Position numbers and translations under genes: made by a program
Notes under the pieces: generated by a model
What the model was told of the DNA's origin: nothing
The model's database searches: none
Seen by the model: only the letters and a program-made list of their open reading frames with translations
Source of the DNA: JAJNPS01 sp031426185
GTDB lineage: Bacteria; Pseudomonadota; Alphaproteobacteria; Rhodobacterales; Rhodobacteraceae
Assembly (NCBI GenBank): GCA_031426185.1
Contig: JANPKV010000389.1
Span: forward strand, 35,143-99,142
DNA: 64,000 nucleotides
Direction of reading: 5' to 3'
Part shown: piece after piece, positions 42,274 to 50,906 of the stretch
How the letters are laid out: every line of letters starts with the position of its first letter
Numbering within the stretch: the stretch's first letter is position 1

Positions 42274-44288
42274 GCCGCGACCTCGATGATCAGATTGCCA
42301 TCCCCGTCCGAGGTGACCCGCGCCCCGGGGTCCACCACGATGGTCGTATCCATTTGTTCAATGATGACAGGTCCTTTCAGATCGATCTTAAAGGGAAGGT
42401 GATCGCGCCAGTAAACCGGTGTCGTGTGCCAGCCGTCGAACCAGACCTTGCGGTGCGACGCGGGTTCGGCCCTGTCCCGCCGGCCCCTGGGGTCGATCAG
42501 CCGCGACAGATCCAAGGTTGGTCGCTCACCAATGACAGAGACATTGAGGTTCACCAGATTGGCGCGGATCGTCGGAAGATCGACACGGAACCTTGCGTGG
42601 TAGGCGGCCTCGAAAAGCCGCTGAAGCGCGTCACGGTCGGGCGTTGCCGACGGCAGATGGACCCGCAGGAGATGCGTCTGCCCGACAAATTGCATGTCAG
42701 CGGAGTACTCTGCCCGAACCGAGGTCAGCGCAATCTTTTCAAGACCGATCAGCCGGCGACCTTCGGCTTCCTGCTCGCTCAGAACGCCATGGACATGAGC
42801 GATGTCGACCGCATCAAGAGGTCGGTTCAACGTACGCACGAAATCGTGCCGCAGGTCTGCCAACACGCAACCGAGTGCATTGGTGATGCCGGGACGGGCA
42901 GGGATCAAGACGGTAGGAACGTTCAGTTCTCTTGCCAAAGCGACGGCATGCAAGGGACCTGCGCCGCCAAAGGCGAACAGCGCAAAATCGCGCGGATCGG
43001 CGCCCATCGAGATCGAGACCATCCGGATCGCGCCGGACATATGGGTGTTGGCCAGACGGATGACGGCCTCGGCCGCGGCCTCGACTGACAGGCCCAGGGG
43101 GGCCGCGATCTGCGCTTGCATGGCTACAAAGGCCGGCTCCGCTGCCTGGCCGAAACGGCTCGCAGGCAAACGGCCAAGGATCAGGTTCGCGTCCGAAATC
43201 GTGACCCTGGTACCGCCCCGGCCATAGCAGACCGGCCCCGGGGTGGAGCCCGCGCTTTCCGGACCGACCCGCAGCATGCCGCCCGCGTCGATCCGAGCGA
43301 TGGAGCCTCCGCCTGCGCCCACGGTGCGCACATCGACCATCGGCACATGGATCGGCATGGCATATTCAACCTCGATCTCGTTCGAAACCGGCGCAACCCC
43401 GTTCCGGATCATCGCGACATCGGTCGAGGTGCCGCCCATGTCGTACGTCAAGAGATTGGACAACCCGGCCCGCCGCCCGGTCGCCACGGCGGCCATCACG
43501 CCCGAGGCAGGGCCGGACATGACCGTCTTCACCGCCTCTTTCGCGACATCCTTGGCAGCGACCATCCCGCCATTGCCATTCATCACCAACAAGTCGCGGG
43601 CATAGCCCTTGGCGGCCAGTTGATCGGCCAATCGGGCCACATAGCGCTCCAGCAAGGGTTGGACCGAGGCATTGACGGCAGCGGTCACCCCGCGTTCATA
43701 CTCGCGGGATTCCGACAGAAGTTTATGCCCCAAGGTGATGTAATCATTGGGCCAAATGCGCTGGGCGATCTCGCCCGCGCGCAATTCATGCGCGGGGTTT
43801 GCATAAGCATGAAGAAAGTGGATCACCAAGGCCTCGCAGCCCGCATCGCACAGCCGCATGATCGCCAGTCGAAGGCCATCCTCGTCCAGTGGGGTCAAAA
43901 CCTGGCCTCGCGCGTCCATCCGCTCGGGCACTTCCAGCCGCAGGTCCCGGGGGATGATTGGGACAAAATGCCCTTTCATGCCATAGGCTTGCGGGCGGGT
44001 GCGGCGACCAAGCTCCAACACGTCGCGAAAGCCCATCGTCGTGATCAGCCCGGTCTTTGCAAGTCGCCGCTCCAGCACCGCATTGGTCGTGGTCGTCGTG
44101 CCATGAACGATCAGGTCAATTTCGGAAAGGTTTGCCTCAGCCTCGGCAAAGGCATTCAGCACGCCGCCTGACTGGTTCGGCAGCGTGGTCGGCACCTTGG
44201 CCAGCCGCACCGCACCGGTCGTGGTATCAAAGATCACCAGATCGGTGAAGGTTCCGCCTACGTCAACGCCTGCGACAAGCCCGGTCAT
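42270..44288 (-). CDS. hyuA: Hydantoinase A / 5-oxoprolinase-family ATPase subunit (HyuA)
   Basis: 672 residues of the HyuA family, an acetate-kinase-like ATPase. VDVGGTFTDLVIFD (8-21) and HGTTTTTNAVLERR (62-75) are the phosphate-binding loops; YDMGGTSTDVAMI and RTVGAGGGSIA mark the second half; FGGAGPLHAVALARELN is also typical. It activates the lactam or imide carbonyl with ATP while HyuB completes hydrolysis. The ATG directly abuts the LivF stop, so import and ring opening share one transcript. Confidence 0.93.
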   Translation of the reverse strand: MTGLVAGVDVGGTFTDLVIFDTTTGAVRLAKVPTTLPNQSGGVLNAFAEAEANLSEIDLIVHGTTTTTNAVLERRLAKTGLITTMGFRDVLELGRRTRPQAYGMKGHFVPIIPRDLRLEVPERMDARGQVLTPLDEDGLRLAIMRLCDAGCEALVIHFLHAYANPAHELRAGEIAQRIWPNDYITLGHKLLSESREYERGVTAAVNASVQPLLERYVARLADQLAAKGYARDLLVMNGNGGMVAAKDVAKEAVKTVMSGPASGVMAAVATGRRAGLSNLLTYDMGGTSTDVAMIRNGVAPVSNEIEVEYAMPIHVPMVDVRTVGAGGGSIARIDAGGMLRVGPESAGSTPGPVCYGRGGTRVTISDANLILGRLPASRFGQAAEPAFVAMQAQIAAPLGLSVEAAAEAVIRLANTHMSGAIRMVSISMGADPRDFALFAFGGAGPLHAVALARELNVPTVLIPARPGITNALGCVLADLRHDFVRTLNRPLDAVDIAHVHGVLSEQEAEGRRLIGLEKIALTSVRAEYSADMQFVGQTHLLRVHLPSATPDRDALQRLFEAAYHARFRVDLPTIRANLVNLNVSVIGERPTLDLSRLIDPRGRRDRAEPASHRKVWFDGWHTTPVYWRDHLPFKIDLKGPVIIEQMDTTIVVDPGARVTSDGDGNLIIEVAA

Positions 44289-44987
44289 TCAGACACCCAC
44301 ATAGGTTCGAAATACATCAGCACCTGGCTTCAACTCCTTGGCAGAAAGGATTTTCTCGATCCGCCCGCCCGTCATGAAGGCCACGGTATCCGCCAGCTTC
44401 AGCACCGCATCGACCCGCTGTTCGACAAGCACCACCGCGACGCCCTGCGCCTTCAGTGTCAGGACCGCGTCCTGGATGAGCGTGATCATCGAGGGCTGCA
44501 GCCCCTCGGTTGGCTCGTCAAGGAGCAGAACCTTCGGCGCAAGACACAGCGCGCGGGCAATCGCCAGCATCTGCTGCTCGCCCCCCGACAGGGTCTGGGC
44601 CGTCTGGGTCAGCCGTTCGCGCAGGCGGGGGAAAAGGGTCAGCACGTGGTCAAGAGTGGTCGGGTCATTGCCCTGAACAAGGCCGCCGACCGCAAGGTTT
44701 TCGGCCACGGTCAGCGGGCCGAACAGGCGGCGTCCCTGGGGGACGTAGGCCAGGCCGCGCTTTGCGATCTCATGCGCGGGCAGGCCTTGAAGCGCGACGC
44801 CGCTGAGGTGGACCGAACCGTCGCTTGCGGGGACAAGGCCCATGAGACATTTGAGGAAGGTCGATTTTCCGACGCCGTTCCGGCCCATCAGACAGGTGAT
44901 CTGGCCCGCCTCGGCCCGGAAATCGACCCCGCGCAGGACGGTCACCAGGCCATAGCCCGCCGTCAGGTCTTTGACCTCAAGCGCCAA
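44289..44987 (-). CDS. Branched-chain-type ABC transporter ATPase (LivF type)
   Basis: 232 residues, normal LivF length. Walker A GRNGVGKS (35-42), signature LSGGEQQMLAIARAL, Walker B VLLLDEPTEGL, and the terminal FRTYVGV. The start is a TTG at 44987 with AAGAGG at 6-base spacing, giving MALEVKDLTAGYG; no ATG or GTG fits. It overlaps the LivG-type gene by 11 bases. HAAT-family importers carry amino acids, amides, urea and aromatic acids; here the ligand is inferred to be the heterocyclic substrate. Confidence 0.92.
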   Translation of the reverse strand: MALEVKDLTAGYGLVTVLRGVDFRAEAGQITCLMGRNGVGKSTFLKCLMGLVPASDGSVHLSGVALQGLPAHEIAKRGLAYVPQGRRLFGPLTVAENLAVGGLVQGNDPTTLDHVLTLFPRLRERLTQTAQTLSGGEQQMLAIARALCLAPKVLLLDEPTEGLQPSMITLIQDAVLTLKAQGVAVVLVEQRVDAVLKLADTVAFMTGGRIEKILSAKELKPGADVFRTYVGV

Positions 44988-45681
44988 GATAAGCCTCTTG
45001 GACCAAGGGGTTTGCGCGAATTTCTTCAGGCGTTCCGGTGGCGAGCACCTGGCCAAAGTTCAGCACCGTGATCCGGGTTGCAAGGTCCATCACCACCTCC
45101 ATGTTGTGCTCGATGAGAAGGACCGTGGTTTCGGGAACAAGGCTTTCCACCAACCGCTTGAAGCCCTCGATCTCGGACGCCGCAAGGCCTTGCGTGGGTT
45201 CATCCAGGATCAAGACCCGCGGGTTCAGCGCAAGGCCCATCGCAAGCTCCAAAAGTCGCTGGTGGCCGTAGGCAAGGGTCTGCGCTTCCTGCTCCTCCAG
45301 CCCCACAAGGCCCACGCGGGCCAGCGCGGCTTGCGTGCGACCGTGCAGGTCTTTTGCGCCCTGAGCCTGTACGGCAAGGGCCACGTTGTCAAAGACCGTC
45401 AGGCGCGGAAAGATCGAGGTGATCTGAAACGTGTAGGCGATGCCCTTCCTGACGCGGATATGGGCGGGAAGGTGGGTGATGTCCTCCGTCCCAAGGTGGA
45501 TGGTTCCGGACTGGGCCATGCGGCGGCCAGAAAGCAGGCTTACAAACGTGGTCTTGCCCGCGCCGTTCGGTCCGATCAGCGCGTGGATCTCGCCTGCCAT
45601 CAGGCTGAAATCGACGCCATCTACCGCCTTCAAGCCGCCAAAATGCAGCGTCAGGTCGTGCGTTTCGATCAGGGAAGCCAT
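44977..45681 (-). CDS. Branched-chain-type ABC transporter ATPase (LivG type)
   Basis: 234 residues. Walker A GPNGAGKT (37-44), LivG-type signature LAYGHQRLLELAMGLA, Walker B VLILDEPTQGL and C-terminal IRANPLVQEAYLGA. The ATG at 45681 gives MASLIETHDLTLHFGG and overlaps the LivM-type gene by 13 bases; the longer frame upstream is a shadow of that gene. Pairs with the LivF-type ATPase at the inner membrane. Confidence 0.93.
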   Translation of the reverse strand: MASLIETHDLTLHFGGLKAVDGVDFSLMAGEIHALIGPNGAGKTTFVSLLSGRRMAQSGTIHLGTEDITHLPAHIRVRKGIAYTFQITSIFPRLTVFDNVALAVQAQGAKDLHGRTQAALARVGLVGLEEQEAQTLAYGHQRLLELAMGLALNPRVLILDEPTQGLAASEIEGFKRLVESLVPETTVLLIEHNMEVVMDLATRITVLNFGQVLATGTPEEIRANPLVQEAYLGA

Positions 45682-46601
45682 TTGAGCCACCTTTCCCGGA
45701 TCGTACCCAGGATCCCCTTGGGGGCAAATAGGACGAGTACCACAAGGGCCAGCCCGACCAGGAACAGATAGGCCGTGGTAAGGCCGGAGGCGGCCTCGAT
45801 CAGCGCGAACATCAATGCCGCGCCGAGAAGGGGGCCGATTGTCGTGCCCGCCCCACCCAACAGGACATAAAGCATCGGCAGGATCGAATACTGGATCGTC
45901 GTGAAGCTCGCGCCGACATAGCCAAAGAGGAGTGCATAAGCGGCCCCCGCGGCGCCTGCGTAAAGGCCCGAAATCGTCAGTGCGGCAAGCTTCACCGCAA
46001 AGGGATTGTAGCCCAGCATCCGTGACCGCTCTTCGTTCTCGCGCATCGCGACCATGGTCCGGCCAAACGGTGAGCGGACGAGGGCGAGGCTGACCAGAAG
46101 GCCCAAGGCAAACAGCGCAAGCGCCGCGAAAAAGCGGGGCGTGTCGGTGGAAAGGTCGAACCCAGCAAATGTGCGACTGGCGGCAGCGAGGGTAAATCCC
46201 TCGTCCCCGCCGGTCGTGGGGGCAAAGTAAAGGATCGTCAGATACCCGGCTTGGGCGAACATGAGCGTCACGATCATGAAGCTGACCCCGGCGGTGCGCA
46301 GCGCCAAAAGCCCCACGGCGGCGGCCATCACACCGCCTGCAACGGTTCCGACAATCAGCGCGGGTCCTGCGGAAAAGCCCCAAAGCTGCGCGGAAAGCCC
46401 CGCTGCATACATCCCCGCACCCAAAAGGAGCGCGTGGCCGAGCGACAGCAGCCCGGTATAGCCGAACGCGAGATTATAGCCCATGGCAAAGACCGCCAGA
46501 ACCATGATCCGGGCAAGGTTGGTCGTGTGATAGGGCGACAGCAGGAACTGCGCGGCGAAAAGTACTGCAATCAAGACGAGGTGCAGGGCCCAGACTTTCA
46601 C
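45669..46601 (-). CDS. Branched-chain-type ABC transporter permease (LivM type)
   Basis: 310 residues with eight to ten hydrophobic segments. FAMGYNLAFGYTGLLSLGHA and GRTMVAMRENEERSRMLGYN are hallmark LivM blocks, the latter being the ATPase docking loop. The GTG start overlaps the LivH-type stop (GTGA). The LVLVLFAPKGILG tail is typical. It forms the permease heterodimer with the LivH-type subunit. Confidence 0.93.
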   Translation of the reverse strand: MKVWALHLVLIAVLFAAQFLLSPYHTTNLARIMVLAVFAMGYNLAFGYTGLLSLGHALLLGAGMYAAGLSAQLWGFSAGPALIVGTVAGGVMAAAVGLLALRTAGVSFMIVTLMFAQAGYLTILYFAPTTGGDEGFTLAAASRTFAGFDLSTDTPRFFAALALFALGLLVSLALVRSPFGRTMVAMRENEERSRMLGYNPFAVKLAALTISGLYAGAAGAAYALLFGYVGASFTTIQYSILPMLYVLLGGAGTTIGPLLGAALMFALIEAASGLTTAYLFLVGLALVVLVLFAPKGILGTIRERWLKWLP

Positions 46602-47476
46602 GCTTTGGCTCCGAACAGGCCTTGCGGGCGAAAGACGAGGACCATGGCGACCAGCAGCGTGGCGAGGATTTTGGCCAGCGTCGGCGCAAAGAACATCGAG
46701 ATCACGCCGTCAGAAAGCCCGATCACGAGGGCGGCGATCAGGGTCCCGCGCAGGCTGCCCAAGCCACCGATGATCACCACGATGAAGGACAAAAGAAGCG
46801 TGTCGCCGCCCATCAGGTAATGCGCCTGCTGGATCGGCACGATCAGCACCCCCGCAAGGGCTGCAAGCCCGGCTCCCAAGGCGAAGGTGCCCATGTAGAC
46901 CCGGTCAACATTGATCCCGAAGGCGCTTGCAGTGGTGCGGTCGACTTGCGTGGCGCGCATGATAAGGCCCGCCTTGGTGCGCGTGATGAAGGCCCAAAGG
47001 GCGAGAAGAACCACGCAGGCGGCGAAGACCACAAAAAGCTTGTAGCCGGAATAGCCAAACCACGGCAGCTGGATGCGCCACTCGAACGGGGCCTGCACCG
47101 GGTTGGCGTTCGGGCCGTAAAGGCTAAGCGTCGCCTGCTCGATCATGTAGAGCAGCCCGATGGTGGCGACGATTGTCGCCTCGGGGTCATAGTTCAGCCG
47201 CTTCAGAATGAGCCCGTCCGTCGCGGCCGCCAAGGCGCCGACGACAAGAGGTGCCACGATCAGGGCCGCCATAAAGGCAAGCGCGGCGTGACCAGGAACA
47301 TGGGCTGCGACAACCCAGGCCAGGACCGCGCCCAGCATGTAGAATGCTCCGTGCGCGACGTTGACGACGCGCATGACGCCGAACACGAGCGAGAGCCCGC
47401 TTGCGGCCAATGCAAGGACCGCAGCAGTCACAAGGCCCTCCATCAGGGCGAGGAGCAGGAAAGGTCCGAAAGCCAT
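46598..47476 (-). CDS. Branched-chain-type ABC transporter permease (LivH type)
   Basis: 292 residues with about eight spans. LSLVFGVMRVVNVAHGAFYM is the classical LivH N-terminal block; RTKAGLIMRATQVDRTTASA is the ATPase-coupling loop; FIVVIIGGLGSLRGTLIAAL precedes the last spans. The gene starts 87 bases after the binding-protein stop; the gap carries two related hairpins. Confidence 0.93.
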   Translation of the reverse strand: MAFGPFLLLALMEGLVTAAVLALAASGLSLVFGVMRVVNVAHGAFYMLGAVLAWVVAAHVPGHAALAFMAALIVAPLVVGALAAATDGLILKRLNYDPEATIVATIGLLYMIEQATLSLYGPNANPVQAPFEWRIQLPWFGYSGYKLFVVFAACVVLLALWAFITRTKAGLIMRATQVDRTTASAFGINVDRVYMGTFALGAGLAALAGVLIVPIQQAHYLMGGDTLLLSFIVVIIGGLGSLRGTLIAALVIGLSDGVISMFFAPTLAKILATLLVAMVLVFRPQGLFGAKA

Positions 47477-47494
47477 TTGGGTCCAACTAGTGGG

Positions 47495-47556
47495 AGGGTA
47501 GGCAGACTGCCCGCCCTGTGTGGCGCGGAATGGAGGGCGGGCAATCTGCCCGCCCT
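47495..47556 (-). repeat. Two related hairpins between LivK-type and LivH-type genes
   Basis: Two copies of a near-identical 23-base stem-loop, 16 bases apart. Copy at 47534-47556 has perfect 10-base arms AGGGCGGGCA / TGCCCGCCCT around a 3-base loop; copy at 47495-47517 has arms AGGGTAGGCA / TGCCCGCCCT with two weak positions. They directly follow the binding-protein stop on the coding strand and lack a T-run, so mRNA 3'-end protection or attenuation is more likely than full termination. Confidence 0.75.
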
Positions 47557-47563
47557 TTCGGCC

Positions 47564-48841
47564 TCAGAACGCCATCGTCGTATAGTCGACGGCATCCTCA
47601 TAGGCGCCATCGGCCATGCTGGTTTGGTGGACCCGCACCAGCTTGCCGCCCTGCACTTGGGAAATGCTCTGGGTGCCGAAAACCTGGTGGGTTTTGCCGT
47701 TGAACATCTTTGCGCCCTGCGGGCGTTCGATCCCGTAGGGCAGATCGGTCATCGCCTCCATCGCCTCGACAAACTTCTGCCGATCAGCGGGGCCGGTGTA
47801 ACCCGAGGCCTCCATGCCGGCCTTGATCGCGAAAAGCGTCTCCCAGGTGGAGAACATGTGGGAATAGGTCGAAACATCTGCCGCATCGCTGACCGACGCG
47901 CCGTTGTCGTCGACGCCGACCGCGGCCCGGTAAGTTGCCTCATGTTCGCCCGCATCCGCCGGTTTCACCCGGTTGTGGCCTTCCCAGAAGTAGCTGCCTT
48001 CCAGGAATTCGAGGCCCGGGGTCGCGGTATCCACCGCCTCCAGGCTGTCGATGAAGCCGAAGAACTGCGGCTTGGCACCGGAGCCGTAGAATTCGCCCAA
48101 TTCCTTGACGAAGGTCAGAACGGCGGGGCCGACCATGACGTGGTACAGGACTTCGGTTTCCGCCGGGATCTGGGGCAAGTAGCGGGTAAAGCTGGTTTCC
48201 GTCGGCGGGATCGCGATCTGGGCGATGACCTCGCCGCCCATTTCGGCCATCTTGGCGGTGAAGAAGTCGCGGTGGTCGTGGCCGAAGGCGAAGTCGGGGT
48301 AGACCATCGTGACCTTCTTCCCGAGATTCGCGCTGATCCAGGGAGCCATGGCCTGGATCTGGCTGCGCACATCAGTGATCCCAGGCTGTAGCGTCCAGCG
48401 GTTCAGCATGCCCGAGGCGACGTGGTAGCCTTCCGAGCAGACGAGGTAGGGCACCTTCAGCTCGCCCGCCCTTGGCGCAGAGCCGATGACCACATGTGAA
48501 AAGAGCGTCCCCATGACAACGTCGCAGCCATCCGATTGGGTCAGCTTGTCCACCACTTCCGAGCCGCGCTTGGGGTCGGTTGCGTCATCCTCAAAAAGGA
48601 TCTCCACCGGGCGGCCGGCGATCCCGCCGCCATCGTTGATCAGCTTGAGCGCGGCCTGTGCCGTGCGCTCATACCAGCGGCCATAGCTGGCCCCGATGCC
48701 GGTCCGATGCAGCTGAAAGCCGATCTTGATCGGCGCTGCTTGCGCGCCGACATGCCCAGGCAGTGCCGCCGCCAGCAGCCCCGCGCCGCTTGCCATCAGA
48801 AGGTGGCGGCGGGTGGGATGAAGAAGTGTGTTTCTTGTCAT
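47564..48841 (-). CDS. Branched-chain-type ABC transporter substrate-binding protein (LivK type)
   Basis: 425 residues. The signal peptide begins TRRHLLMASGAGLLAAALPG with a twin-arginine pair and ends near VGAQA, so Tat or Sec export are both possible. The mature part is a Leu/Ile/Val-type binding fold (IKIGFQLHRTGIGASYGRWY, INDGGGIAGRPVEILFEDDA, DFAFGHDHRDFF). The ATG at 48841 follows GGAGAG by 6 bases. Aromatic-rich pocket segments hint at an aromatic or amide ligand, but the ligand cannot be read from sequence. It is the first transporter gene, 80 bases after the membrane-protein gene. Confidence 0.92.
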   Translation of the reverse strand: MTRNTLLHPTRRHLLMASGAGLLAAALPGHVGAQAAPIKIGFQLHRTGIGASYGRWYERTAQAALKLINDGGGIAGRPVEILFEDDATDPKRGSEVVDKLTQSDGCDVVMGTLFSHVVIGSAPRAGELKVPYLVCSEGYHVASGMLNRWTLQPGITDVRSQIQAMAPWISANLGKKVTMVYPDFAFGHDHRDFFTAKMAEMGGEVIAQIAIPPTETSFTRYLPQIPAETEVLYHVMVGPAVLTFVKELGEFYGSGAKPQFFGFIDSLEAVDTATPGLEFLEGSYFWEGHNRVKPADAGEHEATYRAAVGVDDNGASVSDAADVSTYSHMFSTWETLFAIKAGMEASGYTGPADRQKFVEAMEAMTDLPYGIERPQGAKMFNGKTHQVFGTQSISQVQGGKLVRVHQTSMADGAYEDAVDYTTMAF

Positions 48842-48921
48842 GTTCGTCTCTCCACTGTTGCGGCCTCGTATCGGGCCCTTGATAGTCATGAGGCGTGCTG
48901 GCCTCGGAAAAGGTCTGTCGA

Positions 48922-50328
48922 TCACCCGGTTTTTGCGGTGGACAGCAGCCAAAGGCCCAAAACGGTATAGGCGACCATCAGGATGGTCATCGGCAGATGT
49001 GCGACGGGCCTTGCGTCGCGACCCGCCAGTTTCAGCACCAGAACCACCGCCAAGAGATGCGCGCCAAGGATCGCGGCGAACTGTGCCCCGTAGATCATGG
49101 GCATCACGCGGGGGTTGGTAACGAACCCGAACGAGACGTAGAACGGCGGCAGACCCAGAAAGCTGTCGCCGGTGAACAGCGGGTCATTCAGCGCGGCCAG
49201 CGTGTATTGGCCGGCGGTCAGCAGCATCATCAGGTAATGCGCCGCATGGTACCCGGCGGCGATTGCAAGAAACGACAGCATGACCGGCCCGGCGGCAAAC
49301 CCGCCCCCCATCCGTCGTCCCAACAAGATCGCCCCCAGGATCAGCGCCAGCGTCGACACCCAGACCGCCAGCAACCCGACGGTATTGATCCCCATCACCG
49401 CACTGCGCCCGGTCGGCTCCAACGGGTTTTGCCCGATCAGCGCTTGCCACCAGAACGTCTCCATCAGCCCGTCAAAGGTCAGGGCGGCAAGCGCGAGGCT
49501 GACAAAGACCATCGCTGAAACAGTCAGTGGCGGCATCCCAAGCACCTGCGTGCCTGGCCACCCACGCATCAGACGGGCACGACGGCCGCTGATGTCCAGC
49601 CAAAGCGGGGAGACCTTGGCGATAAGGGCGAAAAGGAATGTAAGAAACTCACCCTTTTCCAGCCACTCCTCGCCCTCAAGCGTGGCGAGAACAAAGATCA
49701 CCAGCCAATAGCCCAAAGCCACCGAGGCAAGAACAGCCGGGTCGTCGGGGTAAAGCGAGACCAGTTGAAACCAGGCAAACCCGGCGTAGCCAATGACCGC
49801 AGGCCAGTGACCAAAGCGCGACAGCCCGATCTGACCGGTTCGGCTCAACAAAGTCCGTGCAATGCGAACCGGCGCGATCCACGGATTGATTGACCGCCAG
49901 ACATTGCCAAAAAGCATCGACGCCAAAGGCACCGCAATCCACACACCCGTCCAGAAAACCAGCGTCATCAAGTTGTGCATCGGGTCCCGCTCGCCGAAAA
50001 AGCCGACAAAGAGGAGACCGAGGAAAATGAGAAAAGCCAGATAGGAGGTCAGGCTATCGGGCAGGATGACCGGTCGTTCCCAAACGAGTCGCTCTTCCAT
50101 CGCAGGCATGCGGTGGGCGAGGGCGCCCAGGACGGCCGTCAGGGTAACGGTCAGCGCGGCGGCGGTAATGTAGTGGCCCGTGGGCAATGTCAGGATCACC
50201 GACGGGGGCAGGGCGCAGGCAAACGCCACGCCTGGAAGGATCAACGTCGCGGCACTCGTGGCACCAAGAATTCTGACGAATTCCCGGCAAAAGCCCTGAC
50301 GGAGATTGGCGTGTGGCTTCACTTTCAA
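48922..50328 (-). CDS. Multi-pass membrane protein of unknown function
   Basis: 468 residues with about eleven hydrophobic segments. Some databases label similar proteins fenitrothion hydrolase; I recall this but cannot test it. The N-terminus (GVAFACALPPSVILTLPTGHYI) looks like a signal or first span; conserved-looking polar residues include ERDPMHNLMTLVFWTGVWI, NPWIAPVRIA and YHAAHYLMMLLTAGQYT with paired His inside spans. The TTG at 50328 overlaps the upstream stop (TTGA); a GTG at 50322 is an alternative. Coupled to a 6-hydroxynicotinate-reductase operon, it may be an importer or a membrane redox partner. Confidence 0.82.
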   Translation of the reverse strand: MKVKPHANLRQGFCREFVRILGATSAATLILPGVAFACALPPSVILTLPTGHYITAAALTVTLTAVLGALAHRMPAMEERLVWERPVILPDSLTSYLAFLIFLGLLFVGFFGERDPMHNLMTLVFWTGVWIAVPLASMLFGNVWRSINPWIAPVRIARTLLSRTGQIGLSRFGHWPAVIGYAGFAWFQLVSLYPDDPAVLASVALGYWLVIFVLATLEGEEWLEKGEFLTFLFALIAKVSPLWLDISGRRARLMRGWPGTQVLGMPPLTVSAMVFVSLALAALTFDGLMETFWWQALIGQNPLEPTGRSAVMGINTVGLLAVWVSTLALILGAILLGRRMGGGFAAGPVMLSFLAIAAGYHAAHYLMMLLTAGQYTLAALNDPLFTGDSFLGLPPFYVSFGFVTNPRVMPMIYGAQFAAILGAHLLAVVLVLKLAGRDARPVAHLPMTILMVAYTVLGLWLLSTAKTG

Positions 50329-50906
50329 CGCAACCCATCCTCCCCTTTCGCCTGGTTGATCTCCAACCCTCCCATCCGCGAATGCACACGCCCGCCGCGG
50401 GCCATGGCAAGCGCAAACAGAACTTCATGACTGCGCGGCGCGTCGGAGCAGGCGACCGTGATGACGTCAAACCGTGACCGGACATAGGCCGCGTTCAGAT
50501 GCCCAAGCGGGATGTCCAGCGTCGCGCCCAGGCCTCCAACCTTCATCGTGCTTGGCACGATCGCACGGCATTCACCCAGTCGGTCGCGCATGCCGTAACC
50601 GCCTGCGACATGCCAAAGCGCGCCATGCTCGCTTTCACCGGCTTCGCCGACGATGGCCCCCTTGCCATAGGCATCGATGCCCGCCCGACCGCCCAATGCG
50701 GCAACAAGACGGTCCGTCAGGTCCAGTGCGAGAGGCTTCAGCGCGTCCATCGCGAACTGCAGATCGGGCGTGTAGCGCCCCGCAAAAGGGTTGGCGCAGA
50801 TCGCATAAATCGCGCCCCGAACCGGCGCAGGCGCTACGACAGGCCCGCCCTCGTGCAGGATCTCCTCGATCTGCACCACGATCTTGCGCAACGCGAACTC
50901 AGCCAC
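50325..50906 (-). CDS. Amino acid synthesis family protein (DUF1185 type)
   Basis: 193 residues. RKIVVQIEEILHEGGPVVAP near the start and NPFAGRYTPDLQF are the family blocks; GKGAIVGEAGESEHGALWH also fits. The family name does not rest on a well-defined reaction. The start overlaps the UPF0280 stop by 8 bases and the stop is coupled to the membrane-protein gene. Repeated co-location with Mo-hydroxylase and HyuAB genes would point to a step in heterocycle catabolism. Confidence 0.87.
   Translation of the reverse strand: MAEFALRKIVVQIEEILHEGGPVVAPAPVRGAIYAICANPFAGRYTPDLQFAMDALKPLALDLTDRLVAALGGRAGIDAYGKGAIVGEAGESEHGALWHVAGGYGMRDRLGECRAIVPSTMKVGGLGATLDIPLGHLNAAYVRSRFDVITVACSDAPRSHEVLFALAMARGGRVHSRMGGLEINQAKGEDGLR

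Noticed and set aside
46622..48391. 589-codon open frame on the + strand across LivH and LivK genes
   Set aside because: Antisense to two clear transporter genes, with composition of a reverse-frame shadow.
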